A stretch of 64,000 bases of DNA. It comes from Comamonas thiooxydans. Lineage in GTDB: Bacteria; Pseudomonadota; Gammaproteobacteria; Burkholderiales; Burkholderiaceae_C. Below the pieces are notes generated by a model. That model was not told where the DNA came from and did no database searches. It saw only the letters and a list, made by a program, of their open reading frames with translations. The first letter of the stretch is position 1, and each line of letters opens with the position of its first letter. Location: NCBI RefSeq assembly GCF_000964545.1, contig NZ_BBVD01000012.1, forward strand, positions 1 through 64,000, in the 5' to 3' direction. Of this stretch, positions 37,703 to 46,339 are shown piece by piece. The position numbers were made by a program, and so were the translations under genes.

Positions 37703-39184
37703 TCAGCGCAGCTGCAGCTTGAGGCTCCAGGGCGTCTTGCTCCAGGCCATGGCTTCCTCTTCGAGCAGGCGGGCGGATTGTGGGTAGGTCAGCATCCAAC
37801 CCGAAGGTGTGGAGAGCTTGCATTCCGAACCCGAACGCTTGATCTGCATGCCCTGCATGTCAGGGTCGCGGCGGGTATGGCTCAACTGCACGGCAATGCG
37901 CAGTGCCATCAGCGGCAGGGCCAACTGCGGCTCCTCGATCGCGTCCTCCAGTTTGCGCAGCTTGCCCTGGTGACCCAGCACCAGCTGGCAGATGCGCTGG
38001 CGCAACTCGGGCTCCCAGGTGGCCAGACCGCAATGCTCGACGATATAGGCGCCGTGGCGGTGATAGTTGCTCAGGGCCACGCGCATGCCGACCTCATGCA
38101 GCTGCGCGGCAATGGCCAGGGCCTGAGTGCTCAGCGGCGCGGTTTCTGCGGGCAGGATTTGCTGGCACAGCTGGGTGGCAATGCGCTGAACGCGCTGGGC
38201 ATGGGGTACGTCCACGCCGAAGTCCAGTTGCAGCGCGCCGACTTCCGCCGCTTCCTTGTCGGCAGGGGGCTCATGGTCGAGCAGGTCGTGCAAAGCTCCC
38301 TGGCGCAGTGCGCCCTGTGCAACTTCCAGCTCGGTAATGCCCAGCAGATCGACCACGGCCATCATCACGCTGATGCCGCCTGCGACCACCGGGCGGCGAT
38401 CTTCCTTGAGGCCCGGCATGCGCAGGCGCTCCACATGACCGATGTCCAGCAGCAGCTCATAGAGGTAGCGCAGCTTGGCGGGCGTGATCACCTGTCCGTC
38501 CAGGCCCTGGGCCGTGAGAGCGTCGGCCACGGCGTTGGCTGTGCCGGAGGAGGCATAGGCGCAGTCCCAGGCCGTGCCCGGGTAGGCGAACTGGGCCTGG
38601 GCCAGGCATTGCTTGGCGGCGGCAACGGCGGCCTGGAAGTTGGCCTTGTTCAGTGCGCCGTCGCTGAAGAAACGGCTGCTCCAGGAGACGCTGCCCAGTG
38701 CGAACGATGCCACTTGCAGAGGCTGGCTGTGCTGGCCGATGATGATTTCGGTGGAGCGCCCGCCAATGTCGATGACCAGGCGTTTTTGCTGGCTGGGCGG
38801 CAGCGAGCTGGCCACGCCGCGATAGATGAGCCGGGCTTCTTCCTCGCCAGGGATGACTTCGATGGGAAAGCCCAGCAACTGGCTGCCACGCGTCACGAAT
38901 TCGTCGGCATTCAATGCCTCGCGCAGGGTCTGGGTGGCTACAGCGCGGACATGCGAGGCATCAAAGCCCCTGAGGCGCTCCCCAAAGCGAGCCAGGCACT
39001 CCCAGCCGCGCTCCATGGCTTCGCGGGAGAGTTCCTGGCGCGAGTTCAGGCCATTGCCCTGGCGCACGGTTTCCTTGAGGTATTCCACACGCTCGATGCG
39101 TTGATGCGAGCCGATGCGGCCTATTTCAAGGCGAAAACTATTGGAGCCAAGGTCTACGGCGGCAAGCAGCGATTCAGGAGCCAT
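37703..39184 (-). CDS. ppx: Exopolyphosphatase (Ppx/GppA family)
   Basis: Releases orthophosphate from polyphosphate chain ends, opposing Ppk1. The 493-residue product has the actin-like ATPase fold with LAAVDLGSNSFRLEIGRI at the start, the catalytic Glu in VIPGEEEARLIYRGV, and the second phosphate loop LVIDIGGRSTEIIIG. An HD-like C-terminal domain follows (AAQLHEVGMRVALSNYHRHGAYI). ATG 39184 is chosen because it begins the family N terminus; the frame upstream to 39286 is Cys/Pro-rich and unlike the family. GppA (pppGpp hydrolase) activity cannot be excluded from sequence. It is convergent with ppk1 and divergent from pstS. Confidence 0.93.
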   Translation of the reverse strand: MAPESLLAAVDLGSNSFRLEIGRIGSHQRIERVEYLKETVRQGNGLNSRQELSREAMERGWECLARFGERLRGFDASHVRAVATQTLREALNADEFVTRGSQLLGFPIEVIPGEEEARLIYRGVASSLPPSQQKRLVIDIGGRSTEIIIGQHSQPLQVASFALGSVSWSSRFFSDGALNKANFQAAVAAAKQCLAQAQFAYPGTAWDCAYASSGTANAVADALTAQGLDGQVITPAKLRYLYELLLDIGHVERLRMPGLKEDRRPVVAGGISVMMAVVDLLGITELEVAQGALRQGALHDLLDHEPPADKEAAEVGALQLDFGVDVPHAQRVQRIATQLCQQILPAETAPLSTQALAIAAQLHEVGMRVALSNYHRHGAYIVEHCGLATWEPELRQRICQLVLGHQGKLRKLEDAIEEPQLALPLMALRIAVQLSHTRRDPDMQGMQIKRSGSECKLSTPSGWMLTYPQSARLLEEEAMAWSKTPWSLKLQLR

Positions 39185-39495
39185 TTCTGAGCCAATCAAT
39201 GCGTTGTTGTTATGCGGGTTGGGGCACGGGCAGAGCATGAGCGTGATGGAACAGGCGACACATGCACCGGGCAGTGGAATATGCAATACGGGCCGTCATC
39301 GAGCTTGCGGGGCGCGGGGTTCAACCTCTGCCAAGTCAGGTATTTGCAGGTATTTGCCGAGTTGGGCCGCCAGAGTGCGCTCACGCTGTGTGACAGACTA
39401 TGTCATACATTGCCGACGATCAGTCTCCAGCCTTGCGACAAGCTGTTACCCGGGCCGGGTCTGCGGGTCAAGGCTCAGCAGTTTGCGAATGAAAT
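39185..39495. other. ppx-pstS divergent intergenic region, ppx-proximal part
   Basis: No gene seen. It contains an exact tandem 10-mer (CAGGTATTTG twice, 39337-39356) and an isolated inverted TGACA-N5-TGTCA (39391-39405) made of PhoB-like half-sites in opposite orientation. The clearer Pho boxes lie to the right and are listed separately. Confidence 0.5.
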
Positions 39496-39513
39496 ATGAC
39501 ACTCGCATGACCG
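39496..39513 (-). promoter_or_regulatory. Pho box candidate facing ppx
   Basis: On the minus strand CGGTCAT, then GCGA, then GTGTCAT: two half-sites, each six of seven to CTGTCAT, at the 11-base PhoB period and followed by ATTT. It points to ppx, whose start is about 310 bases away, and is 40 bases from the pstS Pho box on the other strand. Confidence 0.45.
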
Positions 39514-39552
39514 CTTTGGAGCTCTTTCACTCGGTTGCGCCTTGAAATTTTC

Positions 39553-39586
39553 ATGTCACGACCTTGTCATAAAAGGTTTTTAAAGT
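39553..39586 (+). promoter_or_regulatory. Pho box and -10 of the pst operon
   Basis: ATGTCAC, GACC, TTGTCAT, AAAA (39553-39574) form a two-site Pho box at the 11-base period. TAAAGT at 39581-39586, ten bases past the second site, is a plausible -10, as in PhoB-dependent promoters that lack a -35. The pstS ATG follows 38 bases later. Confidence 0.65.
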
Positions 39587-39624
39587 TCACTCCATCGAAT
39601 CTTTCAACCCTAAGAGGTCGTTTC

Positions 39625-40656
39625 ATGAAGTTGTCCTTGATTCACGTTCTGGTGGCTGGTGCTCTGTCTGCAGCGGGTATTGCCAACGCCAGCCAGGAAG
39701 CCACAGGTGCCGGTGCGAGCTTCCCGGCTCCTCTGTATTCCAAGTGGGCTGCCGACTATCACAAGGCCACTGGCGTCAAGATTAACTATCAGTCCGTGGG
39801 TTCCAGTGCCGGTGTCAAGCAGATCGAAGCCAAGACCGTGGACTTTGGTGCTTCCGATGAACCCCTGAAGGATGACGAACTGGCCAAGAAGGGTCTGGTT
39901 CAGTTCCCCACCGTGATCGGCGGCATTGTTCCCGTGGTCAACATCAAGGGCGTGGCTCCCGGCCAGCTGAAGCTGTCGGGCCAGGTGCTGGGCGATATCT
40001 ACCTGGGCAAGATCTCCAAGTGGAACGACCCCGCCATCACGGCTCTGAACCCCGGTGTGGCACTGCCTGATGCCGCTATCGCTCCCGTGCGCCGCGCTGA
40101 CGGCTCCGGCACCACCTTCGGCTTCACCAACTACCTCTCCAAGGTCAATGCCGAGTGGAAGGAAAAAGTGGGCGAGGGCAAGGCCGTGAACTGGCCTACC
40201 GGTGCCGGCGGCAAGGGTAACGAAGGCGTTGCCGCCTTTGTGGGTCGCCTGCCCAACTCCATCGGCTATGTCGAGTACGCTTATGTGAAGCAGAACAAGC
40301 TGACCTACACACAGCTGCAGAACAAGGAAGGCGCTTTTGTCTCTCCTGACGACGAGACCTTCAAGGCTGCTGCTGCTGGCGCTGACTGGGCCAAGAGCTT
40401 CTATCAGATCCTGACCAACCAGCCCGGCAAGAACGCCTGGCCCATCACCTCGGCAACCTTCATCCTGATGCACAAGACTCAGGAAAAGCCTGCTCAGGCC
40501 GCCACCTCGCTGAAGTTCTTCGACTGGGCTTACAAGCAAGGTGACAAGACTGCCGCCGACCTGGACTATGTGCCCATGCCCGACGCAGTCAAGAACGTGA
40601 TCTACAAGTCCTGGAACGACATCAAGGACGCTTCGGGCAAGGTTGTTTCCAAGTAA
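39625..40656 (+). CDS. pstS: Phosphate ABC transporter substrate-binding protein
   Basis: Periplasmic high-affinity phosphate-binding protein of the Pst system. The 343-residue precursor has a signal peptide (MKLSLIHVLVAGALSAAGIANA). The mature protein opens with the signature ATGAGASFPAPLYSKWAADY, then has VDFGASDEPL and the phosphate-binding RRADGSGTTFGFTNYLS. ATG 39625 has AAGAGGT upstream; the open frame further 5' crosses the Pho box and is not coding. It is the first gene of pstSCAB-phoU-phoBR, with a hairpin before pstC. Confidence 0.98.
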   Translation: MKLSLIHVLVAGALSAAGIANASQEATGAGASFPAPLYSKWAADYHKATGVKINYQSVGSSAGVKQIEAKTVDFGASDEPLKDDELAKKGLVQFPTVIGGIVPVVNIKGVAPGQLKLSGQVLGDIYLGKISKWNDPAITALNPGVALPDAAIAPVRRADGSGTTFGFTNYLSKVNAEWKEKVGEGKAVNWPTGAGGKGNEGVAAFVGRLPNSIGYVEYAYVKQNKLTYTQLQNKEGAFVSPDDETFKAAAAGADWAKSFYQILTNQPGKNAWPITSATFILMHKTQEKPAQAATSLKFFDWAYKQGDKTAADLDYVPMPDAVKNVIYKSWNDIKDASGKVVSK

Positions 40657-40672
40657 TTTCGTGTCATCAGTG

Positions 40673-40714
40673 AGCAGCGGGCTGCCGTGCCGGACGGTAT
40701 GTTCGCTGCTTGTT
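40673..40714 (+). promoter_or_regulatory. pstS-pstC intercistronic hairpin
   Basis: AGCAGCG (40673-40679) pairs with CGCTGCT (40704-40710) around an internal CCGT-GCCGG-ACGG stem, then TGTTT. Likely stabilises the pstS message or partly terminates, so that the binding protein is made in excess over the membrane subunits. Confidence 0.45.
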
Positions 40715-40742
40715 TCAACCCTTTGCGAATAAAGGCGCTCAC

Positions 40743-41768
40743 GTGTCCACTACGTCGCCCTCCAGTTCGCTGGCTGCAGCCCCCACCGATGCCGCCAAGC
40801 GACGCTCTCCCTCTCCGCCACGTGCTCCGATGATCTCGGGACGTATGGCGGATCGTTTGTTTGGTGGCCTGGCACGCAGCGCAGCAATTTTGACGCTGGT
40901 GCTGCTGCTGGCCATCATGGTTTCGCTGATCTTCGGTGCCTGGCCCGCCATCTCCGAATATGGTCTGAGCTTTCTGACCAGCAGTGTCTGGGACCCCGTG
41001 CAGGATCAATACGGCGGTCTGGTCATGATTTACGGCACGCTGGCCACTTCGGCCATCGCGCTCATCATTGCAGTGCCCGTGAGCTTCGGCATTGCCCTGT
41101 TTCTGACGGAACTCTCGCCTGCCTGGCTCAAGCGCCCTCTGGGCACTGCCATCGAGTTGCTGGCCGCAGTTCCCTCCATTGTTTACGGCATGTGGGGCCT
41201 GATGGTGTTCGGCCCCGTGCTGGCCACCTATGTGCAGCAGCCTCTGCAGAACCTGCTGACCGGTGTGCCCTATCTGGGCGCTTTTGTCTCCGGCCCTCCC
41301 GTGGGTATCGGTATTTTGTCGGCCGGCATCATTCTGGCCATCATGATCATCCCCTTTATCGCCTCCGTGATGCGCGATGTGTTCGAAGTCACGCCGGCGC
41401 TGCTCAAGGAGTCGGCCTACGGTCTGGGCTCCACGACCTGGGAAGTGGTCTGGAAAGTGGTGCTGCCCTATACCAAGACCGGCGTGCTGGGCGGCGTCAT
41501 GCTGGGCCTGGGCCGCGCACTGGGCGAGACCATGGCCGTGACCTTTGTGATCGGCAACATGAACCAGCTCAATTCCCTGTCCGTGTTCGAGGCTGCGAAC
41601 AGCATCACCTCGGCGCTGGCCAATGAGTTTGCCGAAGCGGGCGAGGGCCTGCATCAGGCGTCGCTGATCTATCTGGGTCTGGTGCTGTTCTTCATCACCT
41701 TCGTGGTGCTGGCCTGCTCCAAGCTGCTGCTCAACCGTCTGCAGAAGAACGAAGGAGCCCGCTCATGA
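40743..41768 (+). CDS. pstC: Phosphate ABC transporter permease PstC
   Basis: Inner-membrane channel subunit of the Pst phosphate importer, pairing with PstA. The 341-residue product has a Ser/Pro-rich cytoplasmic N terminus of about 45 residues and then six membrane segments, with the permease EAA-type loop ESAYGLGSTTWEVVWKVVLPYTKTGVLGGVMLGLGRALGETMAV. The start is GTG 40743 with AAAGG 7 bases upstream. It overlaps pstA by four bases. Confidence 0.97.
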   Translation: MSTTSPSSSLAAAPTDAAKRRSPSPPRAPMISGRMADRLFGGLARSAAILTLVLLLAIMVSLIFGAWPAISEYGLSFLTSSVWDPVQDQYGGLVMIYGTLATSAIALIIAVPVSFGIALFLTELSPAWLKRPLGTAIELLAAVPSIVYGMWGLMVFGPVLATYVQQPLQNLLTGVPYLGAFVSGPPVGIGILSAGIILAIMIIPFIASVMRDVFEVTPALLKESAYGLGSTTWEVVWKVVLPYTKTGVLGGVMLGLGRALGETMAVTFVIGNMNQLNSLSVFEAANSITSALANEFAEAGEGLHQASLIYLGLVLFFITFVVLACSKLLLNRLQKNEGARS

Positions 41769-42655
41769 GCCCGACCTCCACCTCCACCAAAATGCTCGAC
41801 GCAGCCGATCTGGCTGCGGTGCGTCAGGCCAAGTACAACAAGCGCAAGCGCCTCAATCAGGTCGCGCTGACCCTGTCCATGGCAGCCATGCTGTTTGGCG
41901 TGTTCTGGCTGGTCTGGATTCTCTGGGAAACCATTCGCCAGGGCCTGGGTGGTCTGAACTTCGCCCTGTTCTCGCAGATGACGCCTCCCCCCAACGAGGA
42001 GGGCGGTATTGCCAATGCCATCTGGGGTTCGCTGATGATGGTGGCGCTGGCCACTTTCGTGGGCACGCCGATCGGTGTGATGGCCGGGGTCTATCTGGCC
42101 GAGTACGACAAAAAAGGCTGGCTGGCTTCCACCACCCGCTTCGTCAACGACATTCTGCTGTCGGCCCCCTCCATCGTCATCGGTCTGTTTGTCTATACCG
42201 TGGTGGTGGTGCGCTTCAAGAGCTTCTCCGGCATGGCCGGCGTGATCGCGCTGGCGCTGATCGTGATTCCCGTGGTCATCCGCACCACGGAAAACATGCT
42301 GGTGCTGGTTCCATCCAGCCTGCGTGAAGCGGCTTATGCGCTGGGTACGCCCAAGTGGAAGGTCATCATCATGGTGACCTTGCGCGCAGCCCGCGCCGGC
42401 GTGATCACCGGTGTGCTGCTGGCAGTGGCCCGCATTGCTGGCGAGACCGCTCCGCTGCTGTTCACGGCGCTGAACAACCAGTTCTGGAATGCCGACATGA
42501 GCAAGCCCATGGCCAGCCTGCCGGTCACCATCTTCAAATTTGCCATGAGCCCGTATGAGAACTGGCAGCAACTGGCCTGGGCCGGTGTCTTCCTCATCAC
42601 TGTGGCTGTGCTGGGTCTGAATATCCTGGCGCGTTTCATCACCCGCCAGAAATAA
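41765..42655 (+). CDS. pstA: Phosphate ABC transporter permease PstA
   Basis: Second channel subunit of the Pst importer. The 296-residue protein has a charged N terminus (RQAKYNKRKRLNQ) and six membrane segments, with the coupling loop REAAYALGTPKWKVIIMVTLRAARAGVITGVLLAVARIAGETAPLL. Its ATG overlaps the pstC stop (ATGA), so the two permeases are probably made in equal amounts. pstB follows after 17 bases. Confidence 0.97.
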   Translation: MSPTSTSTKMLDAADLAAVRQAKYNKRKRLNQVALTLSMAAMLFGVFWLVWILWETIRQGLGGLNFALFSQMTPPPNEEGGIANAIWGSLMMVALATFVGTPIGVMAGVYLAEYDKKGWLASTTRFVNDILLSAPSIVIGLFVYTVVVVRFKSFSGMAGVIALALIVIPVVIRTTENMLVLVPSSLREAAYALGTPKWKVIIMVTLRAARAGVITGVLLAVARIAGETAPLLFTALNNQFWNADMSKPMASLPVTIFKFAMSPYENWQQLAWAGVFLITVAVLGLNILARFITRQK

Positions 42656-42672
42656 TTCGAAAGTTCAAGATC

Positions 42673-43449
<777 letters not shown>

Positions 43450-43459
43450 GGACTTAAAA

Positions 43460-44161
43460 ATGACAGAAAAACATTTGTCCACGCAGTTCGACTCCGAACT
43501 CAATCGTGTCTCGGCACGCGTCATGGAGCTGGGCGGTCTGGTCGAGTCGCAGATCAGCAATGCCGTCTACGCACTGACCAGCTTCAGCACCGAAGCGGTT
43601 GAGCAGGTCATCAGCACCGAGCAGCGCGTCAACGCCATGGAGGTCGAGATCGACCATGAGCTGTCGTCCATCATTGCGCGCCGCCAGCCCACGGCCCGCG
43701 ACCTGCGCCTGCTGATCGCCTTCTCCAAGGCCACGGCCAACCTGGAGCGCATGGGCGACGAAGCCTGCAAGATGGCGCGCATGGTCAAGTCCATCATCGA
43801 AAGCGGCGCTGCCCGTTCGCTGCCCAGCGGCGAGTTGCGCATGGCGGCACAGATGGCTTCCGAGCTGCTGCGCAAGACCCTGGATGCCTTCGCACGACTG
43901 GACACCAAGGCGGCGGTTGCCATCTTGCGTGAAGACGACCTGATCGACGAAGAGTTCGACGGCTTTGTGCGCAAGCTCATCACCTACATGATGGAAGATC
44001 CGCGCACCATCTCCGCCAGCCTGGACCTGCTGTTCCTGGCCAAGGCCATCGAGCGTATCGGCGACCACTCCAAGAACGTGGCCGAGCTGATCATCTACCT
44101 GGTCGAGGGCAAGGATGTGCGCCATCAGACCATGGCTGAAATCGAATCTGCGGTGTTGTAA
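43460..44161 (+). CDS. phoU: Phosphate signalling regulator PhoU
   Basis: Links the Pst transporter to the PhoR kinase, keeping the Pho regulon off when phosphate is plentiful. The 233-residue all-helical protein has two PhoU repeats with metal-binding acidic clusters: DHELSSIIARRQPTARDLRLLI and MGDEACKMARM in the first, IDEEFDGFVRKLITYMMEDP and ERIGDHSKNVAELIIYLVEG in the second. AAGGA precedes ATG 43460. It is located between pstB and phoB as in enterics. Confidence 0.97.
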   Translation: MTEKHLSTQFDSELNRVSARVMELGGLVESQISNAVYALTSFSTEAVEQVISTEQRVNAMEVEIDHELSSIIARRQPTARDLRLLIAFSKATANLERMGDEACKMARMVKSIIESGAARSLPSGELRMAAQMASELLRKTLDAFARLDTKAAVAILREDDLIDEEFDGFVRKLITYMMEDPRTISASLDLLFLAKAIERIGDHSKNVAELIIYLVEGKDVRHQTMAEIESAVL

Positions 44162-44179
44162 GACGGAGGCTACTCAGGG

Positions 44180-44875
44180 ATGAAGAAGATGCCCATGGTC
44201 CTCATCGTGGAGGACGAACCTGCGATTGCAGAGTTGATCGCGGTCAATTTGAGGCATAACGGCTTCCAGCCCGTCTGGGCGGAAGACGGTGTTTCGGCGC
44301 AGCGCGAGCTTGATGCCGTGCTGCCCGACGTGATTTTGCTCGACTGGATGCTGCCCGGTGCCAGCGGCCTGTCTCTGGCCCGCAAATGGCGTGCCGACAG
44401 TCGCACCAAGGCCGTGCCCATTCTCATGCTGACGGCGCGTGGCGACGAGCCCGACAAGGTGGCGGGCCTGGATGCCGGTGCGGATGACTACATCACCAAG
44501 CCTTTCTCCACCCAGGAGCTGCTGGCCCGTATCCGTGCCGTGCTGCGCCGCCGTGCGCCTGAGCAGGTGCAGGACAAGGTCAGCATTGGCGAGCTGGTGC
44601 TGGATGCCGCAGCCCACCGCGTGAGCTGGCAGGGCGATCTGCTCAAGATCGGACCTACCGAGTTCAAGCTGCTCAACTATCTGATGAAGCACCCCGAGCG
44701 CGTGCACAGTCGTGCGCAGTTGCTCGACAAGGTCTGGGGCGATCATGTCTTCATTGAAGAGCGCACCGTGGACGTGCACGTCAAGCGCTTGCGAGAATCG
44801 CTGGGCGTGGCGGGTGTTCTGATTGAGACCGTGCGCGGTGCGGGCTACCGTTTCAGCGCCCAGGCCATGGCCTGA
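44180..44875 (+). CDS. phoB: Phosphate regulon response regulator PhoB
   Basis: OmpR-family transcription factor that activates Pho boxes when phosphorylated. The 231-residue product has a receiver domain (LIVEDEPAIAEL; phosphoacceptor Asp55 in VILLDWMLPG; Thr in LMLTARG; Lys in YITKPFS) and a winged-helix domain ending VDVHVKRLRESLGVAGVLIETVRGAGYRFSA. It lies downstream of phoU, so it is probably autoregulated through the pst promoter. The half-sites found before ppk1 and pstS are its expected targets. Confidence 0.97.
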   Translation: MKKMPMVLIVEDEPAIAELIAVNLRHNGFQPVWAEDGVSAQRELDAVLPDVILLDWMLPGASGLSLARKWRADSRTKAVPILMLTARGDEPDKVAGLDAGADDYITKPFSTQELLARIRAVLRRRAPEQVQDKVSIGELVLDAAAHRVSWQGDLLKIGPTEFKLLNYLMKHPERVHSRAQLLDKVWGDHVFIEERTVDVHVKRLRESLGVAGVLIETVRGAGYRFSAQAMA

Positions 44876-44941
44876 CAGCACTTCCCCCCGAACCTCGGCC
44901 CAGCCTGGCTGGGTCGTCAAAAATCACAACTGAAAGCAAAT

Positions 44942-46339
44942 ATGGGGTGGCGTGGTTTTCGATTGTTGGCTTCTCAGGTCGCGGCAGCCGTGGTGGTATG
45001 GCTGCTGTGGGCCTATCTGGTTGCACCTGCCGCTACGGTGCTGCAGCAATGCGTGGCGGCCATGGCGGGCGCCTTGATCGGCGGCTGGATATGGTGGCTG
45101 GTGGACAGCTGGAATGGCGCGCGGCTGCTGCACTGGCTGCGCCAGTCGGAACTGGGCGCGGTACCCAATCTGGCAGGGATCTGGGGCGAGGCCAGCGTGC
45201 GCATGCGCCGCTGGATTCGCCAGAGCGTGCAGCAGGTGCAGCAGGGCGACCAGCGGCTCAATGACATTCTGTCTGCCTTGCAGGCCAGTCCCAATGGTGT
45301 GGTGCTGCTCGATGCACAGGGCCGCATCGAATGGTGCAATCAGATTTCCGCCAAGCAGTTCGGCTTTGACGCCGAGCGCGATGTGCTGCAAAGCATCGGT
45401 AATCTGGTGCGAGATCCTCAGTTCAGTGCCTATTTTGCGGCGCAGGACTTCAGCCATGATCTGGTCATGCAGGGGCGCGAAAGCACACCTTCGCGGCCGG
45501 TCAAGCTGTCGGTGCAGCTCTACGGCTACGGTGAAGGGCGCAAGCTGCTGCTGGCGCGCGATGTGACGGCGCTGGAGCAGGCCGAGGCCATGCGCCGCGA
45601 CTTCGTGGCCAATGTCTCGCACGAAATCCGCACGCCTCTGACCGTGCTGGCCGGTTTTGTCGAGACCCTGCAGAACCTGCCGCTCGAGGAAGACGAGCGC
45701 AGGCGCTATCTGGAGCTGATGGCCCAGCAGGCCGAGCGCATGCAGCATCTGGTGGAAGACTTGCTGACCTTGTCGCGCCTGGAGGGCAGCCCGCTGCCCA
45801 GCAACAATGACTGGGTGTCGGTGGCGCAGCTGCTCAATCGCTGTGAGAACGAGGCTCGTGGCCTGTCCAATGCCTTGACGCGCAAGCAGGCCAAACCCCA
45901 TGTGCTGAACTTTCCTGATGAGCAGGCACTGCGGCAGGCCGGAGATCTGGCAGGCGCAAGCGCAGAACTGCACAGTGCGTTTTCCAATCTGCTGGCCAAT
46001 GCCATGCGCTACACGCCGGCTGGCGGGCAGATCGATGTGCGCTGGCAACTGCTGCCCGATGGATCGGCCCGCTTTGCCGTCAAGGACTCCGGCCCCGGCA
46101 TCGACGAAAAGCATGTGTCGCGCCTGACGGAGCGCTTTTATCGCGTGGATCGCAGCCGCTCACGCGATACGGGCGGCACCGGCCTGGGGCTGGCCATCGT
46201 CAAGCATGTGCTGCAGCGGCATGGCGCCAGGCTCAGTATTGAGAGTGAGCTGGGCAAGGGTTCGGAATTCGCCGTCACCTTCCCGCCCAGCCGAGTGCGG
46301 GCGGCTGCTGAAGTACCCGCCAAGGCACTTTCTCATTAG
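44942..46339 (+). CDS. phoR: Phosphate regulon sensor histidine kinase PhoR
   Basis: Membrane-bound kinase/phosphatase for PhoB. The 465-residue product has two close N-terminal membrane segments (about residues 7-55) with almost no periplasmic part, a PAS domain (about 105-215), HisKA with His227 in FVANVSHEIRTPLTVLAGF, and HATPase with NLLANAMRYTPAGG, DSGPGI and GGTGLGLAIVKHVLQRHGA. The small periplasmic loop fits sensing through Pst/PhoU and not through an external ligand. Its stop overlaps the stop of the convergent MATE gene. Confidence 0.97.
   Translation: MGWRGFRLLASQVAAAVVVWLLWAYLVAPAATVLQQCVAAMAGALIGGWIWWLVDSWNGARLLHWLRQSELGAVPNLAGIWGEASVRMRRWIRQSVQQVQQGDQRLNDILSALQASPNGVVLLDAQGRIEWCNQISAKQFGFDAERDVLQSIGNLVRDPQFSAYFAAQDFSHDLVMQGRESTPSRPVKLSVQLYGYGEGRKLLLARDVTALEQAEAMRRDFVANVSHEIRTPLTVLAGFVETLQNLPLEEDERRRYLELMAQQAERMQHLVEDLLTLSRLEGSPLPSNNDWVSVAQLLNRCENEARGLSNALTRKQAKPHVLNFPDEQALRQAGDLAGASAELHSAFSNLLANAMRYTPAGGQIDVRWQLLPDGSARFAVKDSGPGIDEKHVSRLTERFYRVDRSRSRDTGGTGLGLAIVKHVLQRHGARLSIESELGKGSEFAVTFPPSRVRAAAEVPAKALSH

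Noticed and set aside
37673..39190. Plus-strand open frame of 505 codons opposite ppx
   Set aside because: The minus-strand frame holds all Ppx motifs; the plus frame is Gly/Ala/Gln-rich with none.
39390..39406. Third Pho box in the ppx-pstS gap
   Set aside because: Good single half-sites occur (GTGACAG and ATGTCAT) but in opposite orientation and not at the 11-base period, so they are noted only as an inverted pair.
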